Below, one piece after another: positions 6,549 through 10,259 of a stretch of DNA of 10,259 nucleotides (position 1 is its first letter; every line of letters starts with the position of its first letter). The stretch covers positions 1 to 10,259 of the forward strand of contig CAYQAJ010000186.1 of NCBI GenBank assembly GCA_964415245.1, given 5' to 3'. A model generated the notes under the pieces. That model saw only the letters and a program-made list of their open reading frames with translations. It was not told the DNA's origin and made no database searches. Source of the DNA: CAYQAJ01 sp964415245. GTDB lineage: Bacteria > Planctomycetota > Planctomycetia > Pirellulales > Pirellulaceae. The position numbers and the translations under genes were made by a program.

Positions 6549-6928
6549 GGGCGGTGGTCCGGCGGAAGCGTGTCGTGTGTAGCAAGAATCCTGGGGTTTT
6601 TTCGGCGCGCTACTCAGTAATTCGCCACGGTGCTAGACTTATTCCGACAAGAGTTTGCCCACCGCGTCGAACATATTTGTGTTCCCGGGTCGCTGATTCG
6701 CCCTCACCAGCCGCGGCCCGGCCGATCGGCCGAAACCGGGCACTTGGCGACCGGGTATCGCTTCAGGAGCCAACCAGAGACGCATTTGACGGGCCGGCCT
6801 CGCGTCGCCTTCCACCGACCATACCTTCGGCGCGGGCCAAGGCGTTTCACAAAGCTGCCCAAATGACCGCGAGCTGATCGCCGCCAATCCGGCCGTCGGC
6901 CCATCGAATAAAACGAGAATCGCCGAGC
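6549..6928. other. Divergent intergenic region without a recognisable gene
   Basis: This 380-base stretch separates the divergent membrane-protein and DUF1549 genes and must carry both promoters. I see a TAGACT hexamer at 6634-6639, the same hexamer as at 805-810 upstream of the epimerase gene, but without a matching -35. A perfect 14-bp palindrome, CGGCCGATCGGCCG, lies at 6719-6732 and could be a binding site. Two overlapping open frames of about 80 codons, one on each strand, have no start signal or recognisable protein features. Nothing else is supportable. Confidence 0.5.
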
Positions 6929-8581
6929 ATGTGGAAGCGAAATCTACTCTTCTGGAGTTTGTGCCTGGTCGGCGTCGCCGCGGCTGCCAGCACGCTGCTC
7001 ACGGGCAATCGCCTCGCCTCGCCGCGATTGTTCGGCGGGCAAACCGCGCTCAAGCCCGACGCGGTTGCGGCGGTCGCCCGCGTCGATGCCGAGTTCCAGG
7101 CGAGCTGGCAAGACGAAGAACTGACGCCGGCGCCGCGGGCCGACGACTTCACAATTGCCCGACGTCTTTCGCTGGCGCTCACGGGGATGATTCCGTCGCT
7201 CGAGGAAGTGCGAGCCCTGGAAGCCGTGCCCCAGGAGCAGCGCATCGATTGGTGGGTCGATCACCTGTTGGCCGACCGACGCTACGCCGACTACTTCGGC
7301 GAGCGGCTGGCGCGGGCGTACGTGGGCACGGAGAACGGCCCCTTCCTGGCGTTTCGTCGCCGGCGGTTCGTGGTGTGGCTCAGCGATCGGTTGCATGAGA
7401 ACGATCCGTACGACGAGATTGTGCGCGACTTGATCGCCGACACGGGGCTGTGGACGGGCGACCCGGCAGTGAACTTTATCACGGTCACGATCGATCAGAA
7501 CAAGGAGGGGAGCCCGCCCGACCCGGCGCGCTTGGCCGGCCGCACGACCCGCGCCTTCCTCGGCATGCGCATCGACTGCCTGCAGTGCCACGACGATCGC
7601 CTGGGCAACGTTGAATTGGGCACGTCCGTCGAACCGCGCCGCGGCCGGCAACGCGACTTCCATGCCCTGGCGGCGTACTTCGGGCAAACGAAATCGTCAC
7701 CGTTTGGCGTGAGCGACGACGGCCAGAAGGACTATCTTGTCAAGTTCCTCGGCGAGACCGAGGAGGAAGTCGTTCCGCCGCTGCCTCCCTTCGAGCCCGA
7801 ATTGGCCGACAGCGAGGGAACCCGCCGCGAGCAGTTGGCCCATTGGATCACGCATCCCGAGAACAAGCCGTTCGCCCGGGCAAGCGTGAATCGAGTTTGG
7901 GCGCTGATGTGTGGCCGCCCGCTGGTCGAACCGGTCGACAATATCCCGCTGTATGGTCCGTTTCCGCCGGGGCTGGAGGCGCTGGCCGACGACTTCGCCG
8001 CGCACGGGTACGACATGAAGCGGCTCATCCGCATCATTGCCGCAACCGAGGCGTTTCAGCGCGACAGCCGCTCGGAGGGCGAGATTACGCCGCTGCACGA
8101 ACGCCGCTGGGCGGTGTTCCCGGTAACGCGGTTGCGGCCCGAGCAAGTGGCCGGCGCGCTGATTCAGGCGTCGTCGCTGCGGACGATTGACGCCGACTCC
8201 AACATCGTCGCGAAGCTGATGCGCTACGGCCAGCAAAGCGGATTCGTGAATCGCTACGGCGACCGCGGCGAGGAAGAACTGATCGACGAAGCCGGCACCA
8301 CGACGCAGCGGCTGTTGATGATGAACGGTGAACTGGTCGCCGAGCGGACCAAAGCCGATGGCCTCACCAATGCGTCGCAGCGTATTGCCGTCCTTTCGCC
8401 CGACGACGAAACCGCCGTCGAAACGGCATATCTCACGGTGCTGTCGCGCCAGCCGAGCGAGCGCGAGAAGGAGCATTTTGTCGAGCGGCTTCGCGGCACG
8501 ACCGGCCCGCAGCGCGGCGAAGTGCTGGAAGACCTGTACTGGGTACTGGTCAATAGCACGGAGTTTTCGTGGAACCACTAG
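6929..8581 (+). CDS. DUF1549/DUF1553 domain protein (PSCyt2/PSD1 family), exported
   Basis: A 550-residue protein. Residues 5-25 form a hydrophobic signal peptide or membrane anchor. The DUF1549 part (about 68-255) contains RRLSLALTGMIPS (78-90), a variant of the family RRxxLxLxGxxP signature, and a single CLQCH (C217, C220, H221), the haem-c-like motif typical of these proteins. The DUF1553 part (about 295-548) has FARASVNRVWALMCGR (315-330), HGYDMKRLIRIIAATEAFQ (359-377), RLRPEQV (401-407), the TTTQRLLMMNGELV stretch and a C-terminal DLYWVLVNSTEFSWNH. Many planctomycete relatives carry an extra N-terminal cytochrome c domain and exceed 700 residues; this one does not. Biochemical function is unproven; the family is often linked to polysaccharide breakdown by co-occurrence. 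The DUF1501 gene follows, as usual. No strong ribosome-binding site precedes the ATG. Confidence 0.9.
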   Translation: MWKRNLLFWSLCLVGVAAAASTLLTGNRLASPRLFGGQTALKPDAVAAVARVDAEFQASWQDEELTPAPRADDFTIARRLSLALTGMIPSLEEVRALEAVPQEQRIDWWVDHLLADRRYADYFGERLARAYVGTENGPFLAFRRRRFVVWLSDRLHENDPYDEIVRDLIADTGLWTGDPAVNFITVTIDQNKEGSPPDPARLAGRTTRAFLGMRIDCLQCHDDRLGNVELGTSVEPRRGRQRDFHALAAYFGQTKSSPFGVSDDGQKDYLVKFLGETEEEVVPPLPPFEPELADSEGTRREQLAHWITHPENKPFARASVNRVWALMCGRPLVEPVDNIPLYGPFPPGLEALADDFAAHGYDMKRLIRIIAATEAFQRDSRSEGEITPLHERRWAVFPVTRLRPEQVAGALIQASSLRTIDADSNIVAKLMRYGQQSGFVNRYGDRGEEELIDEAGTTTQRLLMMNGELVAERTKADGLTNASQRIAVLSPDDETAVETAYLTVLSRQPSEREKEHFVERLRGTTGPQRGEVLEDLYWVLVNSTEFSWNH

Positions 8582-8624
8582 GGGTGGCTTGCGGTTCCGT
8601 GTCGGGGCAAGCTTGAACGGTTGA

Positions 8625-8652
8625 AATCCCAAGGTCCAAATCCAAATGACCA
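8625..8652 (+). repeat. Heptamer repeat overlapping an apparent start codon
   Basis: Four units of seven bases, AATCCCA, AGGTCCA, AATCCAA and ATGACCA, run from 8625 to 8652 in the gap between the DUF1549 and DUF1501 genes. The sequence has the look of dispersed AATCCCAAA-type intergenic repeats. Its last unit supplies the ATG at 8646 that would otherwise be taken as the DUF1501 start. Confidence 0.55.
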
Positions 8653-8655
8653 AAC

Positions 8656-8660
8656 GAGGA
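8656..8660 (+). promoter_or_regulatory. Shine-Dalgarno-like site favouring GTG 8670
   Basis: GAGGA ends nine bases before an in-frame GTG at 8670, a usable spacing. Nothing comparable precedes the ATG at 8646, whose upstream bases belong to the heptamer repeat. This decides the start chosen for the DUF1501 gene. Confidence 0.5.
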
Positions 8661-8669
8661 CAAACCACC

Positions 8670-9971
8670 GTGTTTGATTGCGCATCCTGTGGGCGGCCGG
8701 ATCATTTGAATCGGCGGACTCTGCTGAAGGCGGCGGGGCTGGGGGGGCTGGCCTGGCTCACGCCCGTGGCGCGGATGTTGGCCCGTGCGGCCGAAGAGGC
8801 ACCGCACGGCGCCCCGGCTCACAGCATTATTGTTCTGTGGCTTCAGGGTGCGCCCAGTCAGTTAGAAAGCTTCGACCCCCATCCGGGCACGAATATCGCG
8901 GCGGGTTCGCAGGCGATTGGGACCTCGGTACGGGGCATCCAGCTTGGCGAGGGGCTGGTGCAAGTCGCCGATCTGATGGACGACCTGGCCATCGTCCGCA
9001 ATGTGGTCAGCCGCGAAGGCGACCACGAGCGGGCCACGTACAACGTGAAAACCGGCTTCCGCCCCGATCCCACGCTCGTTCACCCGGCGATCGGCGCCGT
9101 GGTTTGCCATCAGCTTCAGGATGACCTGGAAATCCCGCGGCACGTGGCCATCACGCCCGGCCAGTGGGCTCCGCGTGGCGGCTACCTCGGCGCGCAGTAC
9201 GACGCGTTCAAAGTGGGCGACCCGCTGGGCCCGGTTCCCGACATCACGCCCCGCGTTTCGTCCGAGCGCCTCGAGCGCCGCCTGAGCGACCTGGAGAACG
9301 TGGTCGAGGCGGAGTTTGCGCGGGGTCGGCTGCCCCAGTTGGAATCGCGCCGCACATTGCACCTCGCCGCGATCGAAAATGCGCGGCGGATGATGTCGTC
9401 GGAGCAGCTCACCGCCTTCGATGTGTCGCAGGCCCCGATGAGCCAGCGGGAGGAGTACGGCGATACCCCGTTCGGGCGCGGTTGCCTGGCCGCGGTGCGA
9501 TTGATTGAGGCGGGCGTGCGGTGCGTCGAAGTGACGCTCGACGGCTGGGACAGCCACGTGAACAATGCCGAAGTCCAAGCGGGGCGGATCGCGATTCTCG
9601 ACCCGGCCTTCGCCGCGCTCGTGCGCGACCTCAAGCGCCGCGACTTGCTCAAAAGCACGATTGTCATTTGCGGCGGCGAGTTCGGCCGCACGCCGCGGGT
9701 CAATCCTGCGGACGGGCGCGACCACTGGCCGCACGGCTTCAGCATCGCGCTGGCCGGCGGCGGTATCCGCGGCGGACAGGTAGTCGGCGAAACGTCGCCA
9801 ACCGGCGACAAGCTCGATTACGATTCGGGCGTCAAGGTGGCCGACGTGCACGCCACCGTGCTCTCGGCGCTGGGCATCGACTTCACGCAGATGCTCAACA
9901 CGCCGGTCGGCCGCCCGATGATCATCAGCCAGGGGCAGGTCGTCAAGGAGCTGCTGGCGGAGCCCGTGTAG
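8670..9971 (+). CDS. DUF1501 family protein with twin-arginine signal
   Basis: A 433-residue protein from GTG 8670, or 441 from ATG 8646. Its N-terminus has a CASC pair (C4, C7), then NRRTLLKAAGLGGLAWL (14-30), a twin-arginine export signal, so it should leave the cytoplasm folded, perhaps with a cofactor. DUF1501 landmarks follow: LWLQGAPSQLESFDPHP (56-72), GWDSHVNN (292-299), GGEFGRTPRVN (335-345), GRDHWP (349-354), AGGGIRGG (362-369) and ADVHATVLSALGID (391-404). The layout recalls the alkaline phosphatase/sulfatase fold, and H352, H394, D351 and D294 are plausible metal ligands, but no activity is established for the family. It lies 88 bases after the DUF1549/DUF1553 stop and probably shares its mRNA; the two families are habitual partners. 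Its stop codon lies inside a REP-like repeat arm. Confidence 0.9.
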   Translation: MFDCASCGRPDHLNRRTLLKAAGLGGLAWLTPVARMLARAAEEAPHGAPAHSIIVLWLQGAPSQLESFDPHPGTNIAAGSQAIGTSVRGIQLGEGLVQVADLMDDLAIVRNVVSREGDHERATYNVKTGFRPDPTLVHPAIGAVVCHQLQDDLEIPRHVAITPGQWAPRGGYLGAQYDAFKVGDPLGPVPDITPRVSSERLERRLSDLENVVEAEFARGRLPQLESRRTLHLAAIENARRMMSSEQLTAFDVSQAPMSQREEYGDTPFGRGCLAAVRLIEAGVRCVEVTLDGWDSHVNNAEVQAGRIAILDPAFAALVRDLKRRDLLKSTIVICGGEFGRTPRVNPADGRDHWPHGFSIALAGGGIRGGQVVGETSPTGDKLDYDSGVKVADVHATVLSALGIDFTQMLNTPVGRPMIISQGQVVKELLAEPV

Positions 9972-9991
9972 CAGGCACGCTCCGTGTGCCG
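9968..9991 (+). repeat. REP-like element, left arm, containing the DUF1501 stop codon
   Basis: This 24-base arm is the inverse of 10033-10056 with 22 of 24 positions matching. It begins at the last base of the final Val codon, so its second to fourth bases are the TAG stop. Internally GGCACGC-TCC-GTGTGCC (9974-9990) can fold into a 7-pair hairpin with one G-U pair. Confidence 0.65.
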
Positions 9992-10032
9992 TCCGCCTGG
10001 ATTGTCGTTGCGCGTTGCTACGGTGTCGGTTG

Positions 10033-10056
10033 CGGCACACGGAGTGTGCCTCCTAC
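10033..10056 (-). repeat. REP-like element, right arm
   Basis: Inverse copy of 9968-9991 after a 41-base spacer. Its core GGCACAC-GGA-GTGTGCC (10034-10050) is a perfect 7-bp hairpin with a three-base loop. Together the arms can form a long stem just after the DUF1501 gene and may act as a terminator or mRNA stabiliser. No U-tract follows, so factor-independent termination is uncertain. Confidence 0.65.
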
Positions 10057-10259
10057 AGCAGACGATCGGCATCGTGCTGCCGCCTCCGCCCTTCGCGCTC
10101 TTTGCGCCTTCGCGGTAAGAGCGAATTCTATCCGCGTCCTTGCGGTTCACGCTCGCCGGCGTGCAATGCCGTTTTCGGCATGTTACAGTGGGTATTCTCG
10201 CATACTCGACAGGTCGTCCGCCGATGGTGGTGGGGCGGTCTGCTGCATCGTGATTCGCC
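10057..10259. other. Non-coding right end with a CTTYGCG-type repeat and a small hairpin
   Basis: At 10091-10116 three units, CTTCGCGCT, CTTTGCGC and CTTCGCGGT, form a short-period repeat; TCCTTGCGGTTCAC near 10137-10150 is related. ATGCCG-TTTT-CGGCAT at 10166-10181 is a perfect 6-bp hairpin. TACAGT at 10184-10189 could be a -10 element of a gene beyond the window, but no -35 or start can be tied to it. The ATG at 10224 meets a stop after nine codons. I see no gene here. Confidence 0.45.

Noticed and set aside
6630..6887. Small open frames on both strands of the divergent intergenic region (78 and 82 codons)
   Set aside because: They overlap each other, have no start signal and no protein-like pattern. 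They are expected by chance at this GC content.
7577..7591. CLQCH read as proof of a cytochrome c
   Set aside because: A single CxxCH occurs normally within DUF1549. No cytochrome fold or distal methionine ligand is visible, so haem binding is left open.
8587..8612. GCTTGC...GCAAGC hairpin after the DUF1549/DUF1553 stop as a terminator
   Set aside because: The stem is only six pairs with a 14-base loop and no U-tract, and it lies between two genes that are probably co-transcribed.
7697..10040. Minus-strand open frames of 323 and 392 codons opposite the DUF1553 and DUF1501 genes
   Set aside because: Both lie opposite well-recognised genes and have no domain features; the second also begins in the REP-like repeat region.
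9818..10150. Minus-strand open frame of 110 codons at the right end
   Set aside because: Its N-terminal half is a translation of the CTTYGCG and REP-like repeats and its C-terminal half is antisense to DUF1501.

Overview
The window looks like chromosomal DNA of a planctomycete, probably of the Pirellulales type. The main evidence is a DUF1549/DUF1553 gene directly followed by a DUF1501 gene with a twin-arginine signal, a gene pair that is a hallmark of this phylum. The high GC content, mostly weak or absent Shine-Dalgarno sites and several short-period dispersed repeats between genes agree with this. There is no phage, transposase, CRISPR, tRNA or rRNA signal.

Layout: (1) 3-718, a HEAT-repeat protein cut by the left edge and interrupted by a 10-N assembly gap. 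(2) 868-1929, a dipeptide epimerase of the enolase superfamily with a small tandem-repeat expansion in its capping domain. (3) 1930-2226, a non-coding stretch holding an unusual composite of phased 7-bp and 8-bp repeats, then a candidate promoter and palindrome. (4) 2227-3423 and 3441-4835, a tightly spaced pair: a membrane-anchored family 2 glycosyltransferase resembling HpnB/CrtQ, and an exported neutral-ceramidase-like hydrolase. (5) 4917-6548, minus strand, a polytopic membrane protein of unknown function with an acidic EPVDA-repeat N-terminus. (6) 6549-6928, a divergent intergenic region. (7) 6929-8581 and 8670-9971, the DUF1549/DUF1553 and DUF1501 pair. (8) 9972-10259, an inverted pair of REP-like elements, a CTTYGCG-type repeat and no recognisable gene.

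Three functional themes can be inferred. The epimerase probably acts on peptidoglycan-derived or other dipeptides. The glycosyltransferase and ceramidase-like pair suggests lipid or envelope modification. The DUF1549/DUF1501 pair is an exported system of unproven biochemistry that is greatly expanded in planctomycetes. I found no convincing new multi-gene system. The most notable signals are the repeats: phased heptamer arrays in inverted arrangement, a heptamer repeat that supplies a probably false start codon for the DUF1501 gene, and a REP-like inverted pair whose first arm contains that gene's stop codon.
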